A stretch of DNA of 64,000 nucleotides. Origin: Bradyrhizobium sp. SRL28 (GTDB lineage Bacteria > Pseudomonadota > Alphaproteobacteria > Rhizobiales > Xanthobacteraceae). The notes beneath the pieces were generated by a model. It had not been told where the DNA came from. It worked only from the letters and a program-made list of their open reading frames with translations, and did not search any database. The DNA lies in the NCBI RefSeq assembly GCF_018596315.1, contig NZ_JAHEAG010000003.1, positions 372,001 through 436,000 on the forward strand. Reading direction: 5' to 3'. Made by a program: the position numbers and the translations under genes. Shown one piece after another: positions 16,688-27,899 of this stretch (position 1 is its first letter; every line of letters begins with the position of its first letter).

Positions 16688-17383
16688 ATGGCAGTTAACG
16701 CAACCATGCCGACGACGGTCGTCTCGGCGGCCGGGACCGGCACCGCCACGGGCAACAAGACGGCGTCGGACAAGACAACGGGAATCGCGGATAATTTCCA
16801 GACCTTCCTGACGCTGCTGACCACGCAGCTCCAGCACCAGAATCCGATGGATCCGCTCGACACCAACCAGTTCACCCAGCAGCTGGTGCAGTTTGCCGGC
16901 ATCGAGCAACAGCTCAAGTCGAACGAGCAGTTGAAGTCGCTGGTGGAGATCGAAAAGAGCGCGCAGGCGACGCAGGCGCTGGTCTATGTCGGCAACAAGG
17001 TCTCTGTTGATGGCAGCAAGGCACAGTTCGACAAGTCCGCGACCTGGAATTTCCAACCCGACAAAGACATCACCGCGACGATTACGATCACCAATTCGAC
17101 GGGACAGACGGCCTATACCGGCAACTTTCCGCTGAAGAAGGCAGGCTCGAGTTTCATCTGGGATGGCAAGGGCAATGACGGCGTCCAGTGGCCGGCCGGC
17201 ACCTACACCTTGACCGCCACCGGCAAGGACAGCTCGGGTAACAACGTCGCGATTTCCACCGAAGTCCAGGGCATCGTCGATTCAGTTGATCTCAGCGCGT
17301 CCCCGCCCCTGCTGTCGATCGGCGGTCAGAGCTACACCACTGACAAAATCAAGCGGGTGCTCCGCCCGACCACCTCCAGCTAG
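16688..17383 (+). CDS. flgD: Flagellar hook-capping protein FlgD
   Basis: A 231-residue protein. The N-terminal secretion and cap region has the family motif FLTLLTTQLQHQNPMDPLD followed by NQFTQQLVQFAGIEQQ (about residues 37-78). The C-terminal FlgD Ig/tudor-like part includes FIWDGKGNDGVQWPAGTYTL (about 157-176). It caps the growing hook outside the cell so hook subunits can assemble. It directly follows fliK with a GGAG ribosome site, so the two are probably co-transcribed. Confidence 0.95.
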   Translation: MAVNATMPTTVVSAAGTGTATGNKTASDKTTGIADNFQTFLTLLTTQLQHQNPMDPLDTNQFTQQLVQFAGIEQQLKSNEQLKSLVEIEKSAQATQALVYVGNKVSVDGSKAQFDKSATWNFQPDKDITATITITNSTGQTAYTGNFPLKKAGSSFIWDGKGNDGVQWPAGTYTLTATGKDSSGNNVAISTEVQGIVDSVDLSASPPLLSIGGQSYTTDKIKRVLRPTTSS

Positions 17384-17517
17384 CCCCCGGGGGGCGCCGC
17401 TTCCCTGCGTCCGGCCTTTCCCCGCCCGGTTCCCGAGTGAACGCAACGGCGTTCCCGGAGGCCGGGTCGCGGCCATTTCCAGTCATTTTCAAGGAGATTC
17501 GTATTGAAGCAGTGGGC

Positions 17518-17532
17518 TTAGGTAAATTTTAA
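17518..17532. promoter_or_regulatory. Candidate CtrA box upstream of sciP
   Basis: TTAG-N7-TTAA, one mismatch from the CtrA consensus TTAA-N7-TTAA, lies about 60 bp upstream of the sciP ATG. SciP antagonises CtrA in Caulobacter, so a CtrA site here would close a feedback loop. Seen as a motif only. Confidence 0.45.
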
Positions 17533-17590
17533 GCCGAGGGGCGTAGATTTTCTACCGTGAGTTCAGTGGTTGAGAGTTTGTGAGTACGCC

Positions 17591-17866
17591 ATGACAGAAC
17601 CCCATCGCCCGAGGGTAAAATACGTCATCGGGCCTGACGGCAGTCCGTTAACAATTGCCGACTTGCCCGCGCCCGGTACCAAACGGTGGGTCATCCGCCG
17701 CAAGGCCGAAGTCGTTGCAGCGGTCCGTGGTGGCCTGCTCTCCCTCGAGGAAGCCTGCAGCCGCTATACGCTGACCGTCGACGAATTCCTGTCCTGGCAG
17801 TTTTCCATCGATCAGCATGGTCTGGCAGGCTTGCGGACGACCCGGATCCAGCAATATCGGCAGTAA
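17591..17866 (+). CDS. sciP: SciP, CtrA-inhibitory DUF1153 protein
   Basis: A 91-residue protein starting MTEPHRPRVKYVIGPDGSPL, with a Trp-rich helix-turn-helix (RWVIRRKAEVVAAVRGG, LLSLEEACSRYTLTVDEFLS) that matches SciP almost word for word. In Caulobacter SciP binds DNA and the master regulator CtrA and represses CtrA-activated promoters in G1. I choose ATG 17591 because residues before it are unconserved. It sits between flgD and fliF with its own terminator, so it is transcribed separately. Confidence 0.92.
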   Translation: MTEPHRPRVKYVIGPDGSPLTIADLPAPGTKRWVIRRKAEVVAAVRGGLLSLEEACSRYTLTVDEFLSWQFSIDQHGLAGLRTTRIQQYRQ

Positions 17867-17894
17867 TCTCTCCCGAACCGAAAGATTTGATGAA

Positions 17895-17926
17895 AACCGG
17901 CTTCGTTTTGCGAAGCCGGTTTTTTT
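17895..17926 (+). terminator. Rho-independent terminator after sciP
   Basis: An 11-bp perfect stem (AACCGGCTTCG / CGAAGCCGGTT) with a TTTTG loop, followed by a T-run, 28 bp after the sciP stop. Confidence 0.92.
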
Positions 17927-17939
17927 CATGCCCGAACTA

Positions 17940-17999
17940 TTAACGACGGCTTTAACAGACGTTAACCATATGGAAACCATCCCCTAGGCAATAATTGCC
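17940..17999 (+). promoter_or_regulatory. fliF promoter region: TTAA cluster and GGCAAT palindrome
   Basis: Three TTAA elements at 17940, 17952 and 17962 are spaced 8 and 6 bases apart, near but not at the CtrA N7 spacing. Downstream, GGCAATAATTGCC (17987-17999) is a perfect 6-bp inverted repeat 38 bp before the fliF start. In Caulobacter fliF is CtrA-activated and bound by FlbD; FlbD is encoded at the end of this operon. Confidence 0.45.
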
Positions 18000-18036
18000 C
18001 AGTCGGTCCCTGGGGCCGAATCCCTGGGGGCGGTTG

Positions 18037-19668
18037 GTGCAAAGTCTCGTTGCTTTCCTGAGAGGACTGGGCGCCTCGCGGTTGATGGCCATGGTCGCGG
18101 TGACAACCGCGCTGATCGGCTTCTTCGCCTTCGTCATCATGCGCGTCACGACGCCGCAGATGACCACCCTGTTCACCGATCTCTCCACCGAGGACTCCTC
18201 CAGCATCATCAAGGATCTGGAGCGCCAGGCGATTCCCTTCGAACTGCGCAACGAAGGCGCGGTCATCATGGTGCCGAAGGACAAGGTCACGCGGCTGCGG
18301 ATGAAGCTCGCCGAAAGCAACCTGCCCAAGGGCGGCGGCGTCGGTTACGAAATTTTCGACAAGTCCGACGCGCTCGGCACCACGAGCTTCGTCCAGAACA
18401 TCAATCATCTGCGTGCGCTGGAAGGCGAACTCTCCCGCACCATTCGCGCCATCGATCGCATCCAGGCCGCCCGCGTCCATCTGGTGCTGCCGGAACGGCC
18501 CTTGTTCGCGCGCGAGGCGCCGGAGCCGTCGGCCTCGATCGTGGTGCGGGTGCGCGGCAGCCTCGAACCGCAGCAGATCCGCGCCATCCGCCACGTCGTC
18601 GCCTCCGCCGTCAACGGATTGAAGCCGCAGCGGGTGTCGATCGTCGACGAAGCCGGCCGGCTGCTGGCTGACGGCGCCGGCAAGGAAGCCGATGTCGCCG
18701 TCGGTGAAGAGCGCCGCACGGCCTTCGAGAAGCGCATGCGCAACGAGGTCGAGGCGATCGTCTCCTCGGTGGTCGGCCAGGGCCGTGCCCGCGTCCAGCT
18801 CACCGCCGACTTCGACTACAACAAGGTCACCCAGACCTCGGACAAGTTCGATCCCGAGGGCCGCGTGCTGCGCTCCACCCAGACCCGCGAGGAATCTTCG
18901 CTCACCGCCGAGAACAACGGCCAGGTGACGGTCAACAACGAACTGCCCGGCAACCAGACCAACACCACCGGGCCTGCGGCCCGCGACCAGAGCAAGAAGA
19001 GCGAAGAGACCAACAACTACGAAATTTCCCGCACCACCAAGACCGAGGTCACCGAGGCCGGACGGGTCAACCGGATCTCGGTCGCGGTGCTGGTCGACGG
19101 CGCCTATACCAAGAACGAAAAAGGCGAAATGGTCTATCAGGACCGCAGCAAGGAACAGCTCGACCGCATCGCCACCCTGGTCCGCTCGGCGATCGGTTTC
19201 GACCAGAAGCGCGGCGACCAGGTCGAAGTCGTCAACCTGCGCTTTGCCGAAGCGCCGGCCGTCCCCCCGGTTGCGGAAGCGTCCGGCCTGCTCGGCATGC
19301 TGCAGTTCACCAAGGACGACGTCATGTACGTCATCGAACTCGGCGTCATGATGCTGCTCGGCCTCGTGGTGCTGTTCATGGTGATCCGCCCGCTGGTCAA
19401 GCGCATCCTGGCTGCCGAAGTCATTCCCGCACTGGCCGAACCGGCGCCCATTTTGATCGAGGGCAACGGGCCAAACGGAGAACTCGGGCCCAATCAGGCC
19501 TTGATCGCCGGCACCAGCGGCGCCGCCCAATTGATCGACGTCGCCCAGGTCCAGGGCCAGGTCCACGCGCAGGCCGTGCACCGGGTCGGCGAACTGGCCG
19601 AACGAAATCCGAACGAGACCGCTTCCATTGTTCGCCAATGGCTCAGCGAACCCGAACGAGTGACCTGA
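18037..19668 (+). CDS. fliF: Flagellar MS-ring protein FliF
   Basis: About 543 residues from GTG 18037, with GGGGG 6 bases upstream; TTG 17995 would add 14 residues. One N-terminal membrane helix ([19 protein letters not shown]), the periplasmic secretin-like modules with [15 protein letters not shown], and a second helix near residue 450 ([18 protein letters not shown]) frame the ring domain. The cytoplasmic tail, [18 protein letters not shown], is the FliG-binding segment. It forms the inner-membrane ring on which the motor is built. fliG follows with no gap. Confidence 0.97.
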   Translation: MQSLVAFLRGLGASRLMAMVAVTTALIGFFAFVIMRVTTPQMTTLFTDLSTEDSSSIIKDLERQAIPFELRNEGAVIMVPKDKVTRLRMKLAESNLPKGGGVGYEIFDKSDALGTTSFVQNINHLRALEGELSRTIRAIDRIQAARVHLVLPERPLFAREAPEPSASIVVRVRGSLEPQQIRAIRHVVASAVNGLKPQRVSIVDEAGRLLADGAGKEADVAVGEERRTAFEKRMRNEVEAIVSSVVGQGRARVQLTADFDYNKVTQTSDKFDPEGRVLRSTQTREESSLTAENNGQVTVNNELPGNQTNTTGPAARDQSKKSEETNNYEISRTTKTEVTEAGRVNRISVAVLVDGAYTKNEKGEMVYQDRSKEQLDRIATLVRSAIGFDQKRGDQVEVVNLRFAEAPAVPPVAEASGLLGMLQFTKDDVMYVIELGVMMLLGLVVLFMVIRPLVKRILAAEVIPALAEPAPILIEGNGPNGELGPNQALIAGTSGAAQLIDVAQVQGQVHAQAVHRVGELAERNPNETASIVRQWLSEPERVT

Positions 19669-19669
19669 C

Positions 19670-20752
19670 ATGGCCGTACCGCAAACCACAAATGCCAACG
19701 ACATCACCACCGTCATCTCGGCGCTGGCAAGTCGTCAGAGCGCCCGGCCGAAGGGCAAGCCGCTGAGCGGCGCGAAGCGCGCCGCCATCCTGATGCTGGC
19801 GCTGGGCGAGCAGTATGGCGGCAAGGTCTGGTCGCTGCTCGATGACGATGAGGTGCGCGAACTGTCGATCCACATGTCGACGCTCGGCACGGTCGAGGCC
19901 GACGTGGTCGAAGACCTGCTGCTCGAATTCGTTTCGCGCATGTCGGCATCCGGCGCCCTGATGGGCACCTTCGACGCCACCGAACGGCTGCTGCAGCAAT
20001 ACCTGCCGTCGGACCGCGTCACCGGCATCATGGACGAAATTCGCGGCCCCGCCGGCCGCAACATGTGGGAGAAGCTCTCCAACGTGCAGGAAGAAGTGCT
20101 CGCCAACTACCTCAAGAACGAATACCCGCAGACCATTGCGGTGGTGCTGTCGAAGCTGAAGCCGGAGCACGCCGCCCGCGTGCTGGCGATTCTGCCCGAG
20201 GATCTTGCGCTGGACGTGGTCGGCCGCATGCTGAAGATGGAAGCGGTGCAGAAGGAAGTCATCGAGCGCGTCGAGCAGACGCTGCGCACCGAATTCATGT
20301 CCAACCTGTCGCAGACCCGCCGCCGCGACGCGCACGAGGTGATGGCCGAAATCTTCAACAATTTCGACCGCCAGACCGAGACCCGCTTCATCACCTCGCT
20401 GGAAGAGGAAAACCGCGAATCCGCCGAGCGCATCAAGGCGCTGATGTTCACCTTCGACGACCTCATCAAGCTCGACTCCGCCTCGGCCCAGACGCTGATG
20501 CGCAATGTCGACAAGGACAAGCTCGGCATCGCGCTGAAGAGCGCCAATGAGGAGGTGCGCGCCTTCTTCCTCGGCAACATGTCCTCGCGCGCCGGCAAGA
20601 TGCTGATGGACGACATGGCCGCGATGGGACCGGTGCGGCTGCGCGATGTCGACGAGGCGCAGGCGCTGCTCGTCAATCTCGCCAAGGACATGGCCGCCAG
20701 GGGCGAAATCACGCTGACCAAGAACCGCGCCGACGACGAGTTGGTGTATTGA
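19670..20752 (+). CDS. fliG: Flagellar motor switch protein FliG
   Basis: A 360-residue FliG with all three regions: the N-terminal FliF-binding part ([20 protein letters not shown]), the middle EHPQ-like motif here as [14 protein letters not shown], and the C-terminal torque domain with [10 protein letters not shown] and [12 protein letters not shown], carrying the charged residues that meet the stator. It sits at the cytoplasmic face of the MS ring and sets rotation direction. The N-terminal extension of about 35 residues before the first domain is longer than in E. coli. Its stop overlaps the fliH start. Confidence 0.97.
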   Translation: MAVPQTTNANDITTVISALASRQSARPKGKPLSGAKRAAILMLALGEQYGGKVWSLLDDDEVRELSIHMSTLGTVEADVVEDLLLEFVSRMSASGALMGTFDATERLLQQYLPSDRVTGIMDEIRGPAGRNMWEKLSNVQEEVLANYLKNEYPQTIAVVLSKLKPEHAARVLAILPEDLALDVVGRMLKMEAVQKEVIERVEQTLRTEFMSNLSQTRRRDAHEVMAEIFNNFDRQTETRFITSLEEENRESAERIKALMFTFDDLIKLDSASAQTLMRNVDKDKLGIALKSANEEVRAFFLGNMSSRAGKMLMDDMAAMGPVRLRDVDEAQALLVNLAKDMAARGEITLTKNRADDELVY

Positions 20753-21378
20753 TGGCCGCGCCCGCAAAATTTCTGTTCGACACCGACTTCGCAGCGCCGG
20801 ACAAGACGCGCGAGCGTGCCGCGACCGCCGCCGAGATCGCGCAAAAGGTCGCTGAGGCCGAGGCACGTGCCTATCGCGCCGGCTACGAGGCGGCCCAGCA
20901 CGAGGCAAAGGTGGAGAGTGACCGCCGCTCGGCGCTGGCGCTGGAAGAGATCGGCATCACCATCAGGGGCATCGCCACGCGTTTCTCCGGCATCGAGGCC
21001 AGGATGGAAACCGAGGCGGTCGAAGTCGCGGTCGCGGTGGCGCGCAAGCTGTGCAGCGAACTGATCGTCCGCGAACCACTCGGCGAGATCATGGCGCTGG
21101 TCAGCGACTGCTTCTCGCATCTTGTTGCCACGCCGCATCTCGTCGTTCGCATCAACGACCAGCTCTACGAGGCCGCCCGCGAGAAGATCGAACGGCAGGC
21201 GGCCCAGAGCGGCTTCGAGGGCCGGCTGGTGATCCTGGCCGAGCCTGGCATTGCCACCGGCGACTGCCGGATCGAATGGGCCGACGGCGGCGTAGTGCTG
21301 GAACGCGCGGCCATCGAAGTGAAGATCAGCGAACTCGTCGGGCGCTATCTGGCGTCCCGCGATCAGGCCGGAACGTAA
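20752..21378 (+). CDS. fliH: Flagellar export ATPase regulator FliH (FlbE-like)
   Basis: 208 residues from ATG 20752, which shares its A with the fliG TGA. The N-terminal half is charged and helical (AEIAQKVAEAEARAYRAGYE) with AxxxG-type spacing, and the C-terminal half (VVRINDQLYEAAREKIER, GDCRIEWADGGV) matches FliH/FlbE. It should hold the FliI ATPase at the C-ring. Position between fliG and fliN is that of Caulobacter flbE. Sequence is poorly conserved in this family, so position carries much of the call. Confidence 0.85.
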   Translation: MAAPAKFLFDTDFAAPDKTRERAATAAEIAQKVAEAEARAYRAGYEAAQHEAKVESDRRSALALEEIGITIRGIATRFSGIEARMETEAVEVAVAVARKLCSELIVREPLGEIMALVSDCFSHLVATPHLVVRINDQLYEAAREKIERQAAQSGFEGRLVILAEPGIATGDCRIEWADGGVVLERAAIEVKISELVGRYLASRDQAGT

Positions 21379-21397
21379 AGGCCATGAGGACTGAACC

Positions 21398-21748
21398 ATG
21401 AGTGACACCGACGCACAGGTACCGCTACCCGATCTCAACGCCGCAGACGCCCCGCCGATCGACGATCTCGCCTACAACGAGGACGAACAGGCCTCGCGCA
21501 TCGCGGCCGACCTCGAGGCCGTGTTCGACGTGCCGGTGCAGGTCTCGGCCGTGCTCGGCCGCTCCAAGATGGACGTCGGCGAACTGTTGAAGCTCGGCCC
21601 CGGCACCGTGCTCGAACTGGACCGTCGCGTCGGCGAGGCCATCGACATCTACGTCAACAACCGCCTGGTGGCGCGTGGCGAGGTCGTGCTGGTGGAAGAC
21701 AAGCTCGGCGTGACCATGACGGAAATCATCAAGGCGGAACGCAGCTAA
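21398..21748 (+). CDS. fliN: Flagellar motor switch protein FliN
   Basis: A 116-residue SpoA-domain protein: VFDVPVQVSAVLGRSKMDVG, then LLKLGPGTVLELDR, then VNNRLVARGEVVLVEDKLGV, all diagnostic of FliN. An acidic N-terminal tail of about 40 residues precedes it. It builds the lower C-ring and binds CheY-P and FliH. GAGG lies upstream of the ATG. Confidence 0.96.
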   Translation: MSDTDAQVPLPDLNAADAPPIDDLAYNEDEQASRIAADLEAVFDVPVQVSAVLGRSKMDVGELLKLGPGTVLELDRRVGEAIDIYVNNRLVARGEVVLVEDKLGVTMTEIIKAERS

Positions 21749-21803
21749 CAATTTTGGTGACACGCGCCGCGAACGGCGCGAACAGACGAACAGGAGATAA
21801 AAA

Positions 21804-23183
<1,380 letters not shown>

Positions 23184-23197
23184 GCAAAGACCCTCGT

Positions 23198-23275
23198 CGT
23201 CATTGCGAGCGGAGCGAAGCAATCCATAGCGCCACAAGCGAAGTGGTGGATTGCTTCGCTACGCTCGCAATGACG
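23198..23275. repeat. REP-like palindrome, family A, copy 1
   Basis: CGTCATTGCGAGCGGAGCG ... CGCTCGCAATGACG forms a long imperfect hairpin with GAAGCAATCCA/TGGATTGCTTC arms. The same element is at 32902-33004 and 38486-38563. It lies just after flbD and overlaps the 3' end of a small minus-strand gene. Confidence 0.9.
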
Positions 23276-23438
23276 TGGAAAGAGCGGAATAACTCGGCGC
23301 GTCGGGCTTGCGGAAAATGTGAATGGGATCGCCGGGCTGCAGGTCGCGCCCGGTGAAAACCGCATAGGCATACAGCGCGAGATAGGCGATCGCGAGCGCG
23401 CCGACGCCGTAAAATACCCAGGTTGCGAGACGCTTCAT
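23259..23438 (-). CDS. Small single-pass membrane protein, unknown
   Basis: An open frame of 59 codons starting MKRLATWVFYGVGALAIAYL: one N-terminal hydrophobic helix of about 22 residues, then a polar tail GRDLQPGDPIHIFRKPDAPS. Its last 9 codons (STSLRA and stop) are read from the REP-like palindrome, so the repeat has supplied the stop codon. Similar short proteins seem to exist in Bradyrhizobium, but this is from memory. A clear role is not visible. Confidence 0.55.
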   Translation of the reverse strand: MKRLATWVFYGVGALAIAYLALYAYAVFTGRDLQPGDPIHIFRKPDAPSYSALSTSLRA

Positions 23439-23509
23439 TTACCGGGTTTAGATCGAACGCGGCAAAAAAGCCAGCCCGGCACGACCGGCGTATCCCCTGA
23501 GGACCTCCG

Positions 23510-24094
23510 TCAGAACTTCCGCGCGACGTGCCGCGCCGGCACGCTGACCTCGGCAAGCTTCGCCGCATCCTCGTCCTGATCGAGGGCGACATAGCGCCCC
23601 TGCCAATAGGCCAGCGCCGCGGTGCGTGCTGACACCGCAACGTCCAGAACGCGGCCGATGACGATCGCATGCGAATGCCGCTCAACGATATCCTCGACCT
23701 CGCAGTCGATCGCCGCCAGCGCGCCGACCAGCAGCGGCACGCCGGAGGCGCGCGTCGTCCACCTGGCGCCGGCAAAGCGGTCGGCGCCCTTCAGCCCGCC
23801 CTTGCCGGTAAACCGCTCGGCGATATCGATCTGATCCGATGTCAAAATGTTGACGCCGAAGAAGCCGTGGCGCTTCACGAGCGGCCAGGACGATGCCTCC
23901 CGGTTGATGCTGGCGATCAAGGCCGGCGGATCGACCGACAGCGAGGACACCGACGTCACTGTCATCCCCGAAATGTCCCTGCCCCTTCCTGCGGTGATGA
24001 CGCTGACGCCACCCGTCAATTGGCGCATGGCATTGCGAAAATCGACGGACGTCACTTCGGTTTCGATCCACACGGAGCGGACAATGGAGTTCAT
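23510..24094 (-). CDS. Flavin reductase family protein
   Basis: A 194-residue flavin reductase-like (FMN-binding split barrel) protein: FRNAMRQLTGGVSVITA, GMTVTSVSSLSVDPPALIAS, FGVNILTSDQ and the late LVGALAAIDCEVEDI all fit the HpaC/DIM6 family. It should supply reduced FMN from NAD(P)H to a two-component monooxygenase. It lies 7 bp after ssuB in the sulfonate operon, so it probably replaces SsuE as the partner of SsuD. Confidence 0.85.
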   Translation of the reverse strand: MNSIVRSVWIETEVTSVDFRNAMRQLTGGVSVITAGRGRDISGMTVTSVSSLSVDPPALIASINREASSWPLVKRHGFFGVNILTSDQIDIAERFTGKGGLKGADRFAGARWTTRASGVPLLVGALAAIDCEVEDIVERHSHAIVIGRVLDVAVSARTAALAYWQGRYVALDQDEDAAKLAEVSVPARHVARKF

Positions 24095-24101
24095 CGGAAC
24101 C

Positions 24102-24947
24102 TCACAGGTCGGAAGTATCTTCCGTGCCTTCCAGAAGATTTTTCAGGATCGCGCCTTCCAGCGCCGCGAGTTCAGCCGAACCGCGCTGCCTCGGACGCGG
24201 CACATCGACGATGAAATCCTCGGCGATACGGCCGTCTTCGATGACAAGCACGCGATCGGCCAGGGCCACGGCCTCGGCGACGTCGTGCGTCACCAGGATC
24301 GCGGTAAAGCCCTGATCGTGCCAGACACGTTCGAGCAGCCGTTGCATCGAAATGCGCGTCAATGCGTCCAGCGCGCCGAGGGGCTCGTCGAAGGCCAGCA
24401 CGCGCGGCTGGCTGACCAACGCTCGCGCCAGCGCCACGCGTTGCTTCTGTCCGCCTGACAGGACCGCCGGCCACTGGGAGCGCTTGTCGGCAAGACCGAC
24501 CTCGACCAGTGCGCTCTCGGCGCGGGCCTGCGCGTCCGCCGATCTTCGCTCGCGTCCGAGACCGACCTCGACGTTCGACAGCACCCGCGCCCAAGGCAGC
24601 AGCCGCGGCTCCTGGAACATGACCCGGACGTCTTCCGGTCGCGCGTCCTCGCCAAGGCTGATCGTGCCGGCGGTAATGGTCTCCAGGCCGGCGATCAGCC
24701 GCAGCAACGTGCTCTTGCCGCAGCCGCTGCGGCCGACGATCGCAACCGACTGGCCGGCGGGGATATGCAAATCGATGCCGCGCAACACCTCATTGTCACC
24801 GAAGGATTTGCGCAATCCCCGGATGGTCAGCGAAAGTCCGCGCGAGGACGCTTCCGATCCACGCCGAAGCAGTCGCGCCTGTTCGACGAAGTCGGCGCGA
24901 TCGACCGGCTCGGCGCCGGGAGAAAGAAAACGAAGGGCTTCTTGCAT
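24102..24947 (-). CDS. ssuB: Aliphatic sulfonate ABC transporter ATP-binding protein SsuB
   Basis: A 281-residue ABC ATPase: Walker [11 protein letters not shown]-loop FQEPRLLPW, signature [15 protein letters not shown], Walker [13 protein letters not shown] and the switch His in [13 protein letters not shown] is typical of the SsuB/TauB/nitrate group. It follows the permease gene by 9 bp and powers uptake of sulfonates together with SsuC. The N-terminal extension of about 35 residues is longer than in E. coli SsuB. Confidence 0.9.
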   Translation of the reverse strand: MQEALRFLSPGAEPVDRADFVEQARLLRRGSEASSRGLSLTIRGLRKSFGDNEVLRGIDLHIPAGQSVAIVGRSGCGKSTLLRLIAGLETITAGTISLGEDARPEDVRVMFQEPRLLPWARVLSNVEVGLGRERRSADAQARAESALVEVGLADKRSQWPAVLSGGQKQRVALARALVSQPRVLAFDEPLGALDALTRISMQRLLERVWHDQGFTAILVTHDVAEAVALADRVLVIEDGRIAEDFIVDVPRPRQRGSAELAALEGAILKNLLEGTEDTSDL

Positions 24948-24956
24948 TTCTTGTCC

Positions 24957-25763
24957 TCAATGTTTCTGGAAGGCCGGATGCCAGGACAACGTCAACCGTT
25001 CCAGCGTGCGCGAGGCGCTGTCGGCGAGCTTGCCGAGCAACGCGTAGATCAGGATCGACAGCACCACGACGTCGATCAGCATGAACTCGCGCGCCTGCAT
25101 CGCCATGTAGCCGAGGCCGGACGAAGCAGCGATGGTTTCGGCCACGATCAGCGTCAGCCACATGATGCCGAGCGCGAAGCGCAGGCCGACGAAGATCGAC
25201 GGCAGGGCGCCGGGGAAGATCACCCGGCGGAACAGTTCGCCGTCGGTCATGCCGTAGATGCGGCCCATCTCGATCAATTGCGGATCGACGGTGCGGATAC
25301 CATGCAGCGTGTTGAGATAGATCGGGAAGAACACGCCAAGCGCGACCAGGAACAGTTTCGCCGATTCATCGATCCCGAACCACAGGATGACGAGCGGGAT
25401 CAGCGCCAAATGCGGGATGTTGCGCACCATCTGCAGCGTTGTATCGGTCAGCTTGCTGGAAGTCTGCGACAGGCCGTTGGCGAGCCCGAAACTGAATCCG
25501 ATGCTGCCGCCGATCAAAAATCCGATGCTGGCGCGCCAGAAGCTGACCCAGATGTTGCGGACGAGTTCGCCTGACTGCAGCAGCTTCCATCCCGCCAGCG
25601 CGACGTCGCTGGGCGCCGGCAGCACGCGTGCGGACACGAAGCCGGTGACGCAGGCAACCTGCCATATCAGGATGATCGCTAGCGGCACGATCCACGGGAT
25701 AAGGCCGTCGATCCGCGGCAATTTCGGTGCGCCCACGCGCGGAAGACTGTCGATGAGACTCAT
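24957..25763 (-). CDS. ssuC: Aliphatic sulfonate ABC transporter permease SsuC
   Basis: A 268-residue inner-membrane permease with about six helices and the EAA-like cytoplasmic loop at [22 protein letters not shown], the ATPase-contact site of the SsuC/TauC group. [20 protein letters not shown] gives the first helix. Its ATG overlaps the TGA of ssuD (ATGA), so the two are coupled. Confidence 0.9.
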   Translation of the reverse strand: MSLIDSLPRVGAPKLPRIDGLIPWIVPLAIILIWQVACVTGFVSARVLPAPSDVALAGWKLLQSGELVRNIWVSFWRASIGFLIGGSIGFSFGLANGLSQTSSKLTDTTLQMVRNIPHLALIPLVILWFGIDESAKLFLVALGVFFPIYLNTLHGIRTVDPQLIEMGRIYGMTDGELFRRVIFPGALPSIFVGLRFALGIMWLTLIVAETIAASSGLGYMAMQAREFMLIDVVVLSILIYALLGKLADSASRTLERLTLSWHPAFQKH

Positions 25764-26926
25764 GATTGCGATGCCTGTTTATGCGGGCGGTATTCATTGC
25801 CGATGGTTTCGCCGAACGGCCCGGTGTTGAGGCGGATCGGGGTGACGTTGCTGGCCTTGTCGAGCGACAGCAGCGGGAACACCAGCTCGGCGAAGCGATA
25901 GGCTTCCTCCAGATGCGGGTATCCTGACATGATGAAGGTATCGATACCGATATCCTGATATTCCCTGATCCGCGCCGCGACGGTTTCGGGATCGCCGACC
26001 AATGCCGTGCCCGCGCCGCCGCGCACCAGGCCTACACCGGCCCAGAGATTGGGGCTGATCTCAAGCTTGTCACGGCGGCCGCCGTGAAGCTGCGCCATGC
26101 GCTGCTGGCCGACCGAGTCCATCCGCGAGAAGATCTTTTGCGCCGAGGCGACCGTTTCGTCCGTGACGTGCTGGATCAGTTCGTCGGCGGCCTTCCAGGC
26201 TTCCGCATTGGTCTCCCGCACAATCACATGGAGGCGAATGCCGAACGACAGCTTTCGTCCCCGCGCGGCCGCGGCGGCTCTCACACGATTGACCTTCTCG
26301 GCGACCTGCGCCGGCGGCTCGCCCCACGTCAGATATTTATCCACGGTATCGACGGCGACGTCGATGCCGGCATCGGACGATCCTCCGAAATAGAGCGGCG
26401 GCCGTGGTGACTGCACCGGCTGGAACAGCAATTTGCCGTCCTCGATGCGGATATGCTTGCCCTCGACATTGACCGTCTTGCCGGCGAGCAGGTCGCTGTA
26501 GACGTTGAGGAACTCGCGCGTCACTTCATAGCGCTCGTCATGCGACAGGAAGACGCCGTCGCCCTTGTTTTCGATCGGATCGCCGCCGGTGACGACGTTG
26601 ATCAGCAGACGTCCATTCGACACCCGGTCGAGCGTCGCGGTCATGCGGGCCGCTACCGTGGGCGACTGCAACCCTGGCCGGACCGCCACGAGATAGCGCA
26701 GCCGCTCGGTCCATGGCGCCACGGCCGAGGCTGTCACCCAGGAATCCTCGCAGCTACGCCCGGTCGGCAGCAACACGCCGAAATAGCCGAGTTGGTCCGC
26801 GGCCTGCGCGATCTGGCGCAGGTAGTTGAAGTTCACCTCGCGTCCACCCGTGGTGGTGCCGAGATATCGGCCGTCGCCATGCGTCGGCAGGAACCAGAGG
26901 ATGTTGGCGTTGGGTTGCGTGCTCAC
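25760..26926 (-). CDS. ssuD: FMNH2-dependent alkanesulfonate monooxygenase SsuD
   Basis: A 388-residue luciferase-fold enzyme starting [17 protein letters not shown], the SsuD N-terminus. It has [15 protein letters not shown] with the active-site Cys, [26 protein letters not shown] and [15 protein letters not shown] near the end. It cleaves C1-C14 alkanesulfonates to aldehyde and sulfite using FMNH2 and O2. GTG 26926 overlaps the TGA of the upstream binding-protein gene. Confidence 0.95.
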   Translation of the reverse strand: MSTQPNANILWFLPTHGDGRYLGTTTGGREVNFNYLRQIAQAADQLGYFGVLLPTGRSCEDSWVTASAVAPWTERLRYLVAVRPGLQSPTVAARMTATLDRVSNGRLLINVVTGGDPIENKGDGVFLSHDERYEVTREFLNVYSDLLAGKTVNVEGKHIRIEDGKLLFQPVQSPRPPLYFGGSSDAGIDVAVDTVDKYLTWGEPPAQVAEKVNRVRAAAAARGRKLSFGIRLHVIVRETNAEAWKAADELIQHVTDETVASAQKIFSRMDSVGQQRMAQLHGGRRDKLEISPNLWAGVGLVRGGAGTALVGDPETVAARIREYQDIGIDTFIMSGYPHLEEAYRFAELVFPLLSLDKASNVTPIRLNTGPFGETIGNEYRPHKQASQS

Positions 26927-27876
26927 GATCCGGACCTCCGGGCCACGTCAGAAATCTTGATTTGTTTTGGAATGAGTCCGAGCGCGAAGAACGTGTCCGC
27001 GACCTGCTGTTGGTCGGCTATCACGCTCTCGGTGATCGGCTTGATGCCGTAGGACTGCCGCTTCAGCGCGACTTCGACGACGGGAACGGAAAGCCCGATC
27101 GCCGGCGCAAGTTGCTCGGCGACGGCGTGGATGTCGCCCTTGGCCCAGTCATCGACCTCGCTCAGTTGCGCCAGCACGACATCGACGATCTTCGGGTCGG
27201 TCTCCAGGAACTTCCTGGACGAGAAGTAGAACTGATAGTTCGAGACGATGCCAGCGCCGTCAGCGAGCGTGCGCGCGCCGGTGGCGGCTTCAGCAGCGGC
27301 CTGGAACGGATCCCAGATCACCCAGGCATCGACCGCGCCGCGCTCGAACGCCGCGCGGGCATCGGCCGGGGCCAGAAACACCGGCTCTATCTCAGAGTAT
27401 TTGACGCCAGCCTTCTCCAACGCCTTCACCAGCAGATAGTGCACGTTCGAGCCCTTGTTCAGCGCGACCTTCTTGCCCTTGAGGTCCGCGACCGAACTCA
27501 GCTTGCTGTCCTTCGGCACCAGAATGGCCTCGCCCTTCGGCGCCGGCGGCTCATAGGCGACGTACTGGATCGGCGCGCCCGCAGCCTGCGCGAAGATCGG
27601 CGGTGCCTCTCCGGTGTTGCCGAAATCGATCGCGCCGACATTGAGCGCTTCGAGCAGCGGTGGGCCGGACGGAAACTCGGTCCACACCACCTTGTAACCG
27701 GCGGTCTTCAACTTCTCTTCCAGCGTCCCCTTGCTCTTGAGCAGCACCAGCTTGCCGTATTTCTGGAAGCCGATGCGGACTACCTTATCCTGGCCGTAGG
27801 AAGCGCCGACGGTCGCGGCGACCATGCTGATCGACAGCAAGGCGCTCGCGAGCAAGCGTTGAAACAAACGCGTCAT
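26923..27876 (-). CDS. ssuA: Aliphatic sulfonate-binding protein SsuA (first of three)
   Basis: 317 residues with a signal peptide ([21 protein letters not shown]) and a NMT1/SsuA-like two-lobe fold: [45 protein letters not shown] and [13 protein letters not shown], the usual ligand and hinge segments. It feeds the SsuBC transporter. It is co-transcribed between the second binding protein (23-bp gap) and ssuD. Confidence 0.9.
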   Translation of the reverse strand: MTRLFQRLLASALLSISMVAATVGASYGQDKVVRIGFQKYGKLVLLKSKGTLEEKLKTAGYKVVWTEFPSGPPLLEALNVGAIDFGNTGEAPPIFAQAAGAPIQYVAYEPPAPKGEAILVPKDSKLSSVADLKGKKVALNKGSNVHYLLVKALEKAGVKYSEIEPVFLAPADARAAFERGAVDAWVIWDPFQAAAEAATGARTLADGAGIVSNYQFYFSSRKFLETDPKIVDVVLAQLSEVDDWAKGDIHAVAEQLAPAIGLSVPVVEVALKRQSYGIKPITESVIADQQQVADTFFALGLIPKQIKISDVARRSGS

Positions 27877-27899
27877 GAGTTACGTCCCTTTTTTGGAAT

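Noticed and set aside
17962..19716. 584-codon minus-strand frame across fliF
   Set aside because: It is antisense to fliF, Asp/His/Gly-rich and without domains, as expected for a high-GC shadow.
19643..21438. Long minus-strand frames across fliG and fliH
   Set aside because: Antisense shadows; fliG and fliH are unmistakable on the plus strand.
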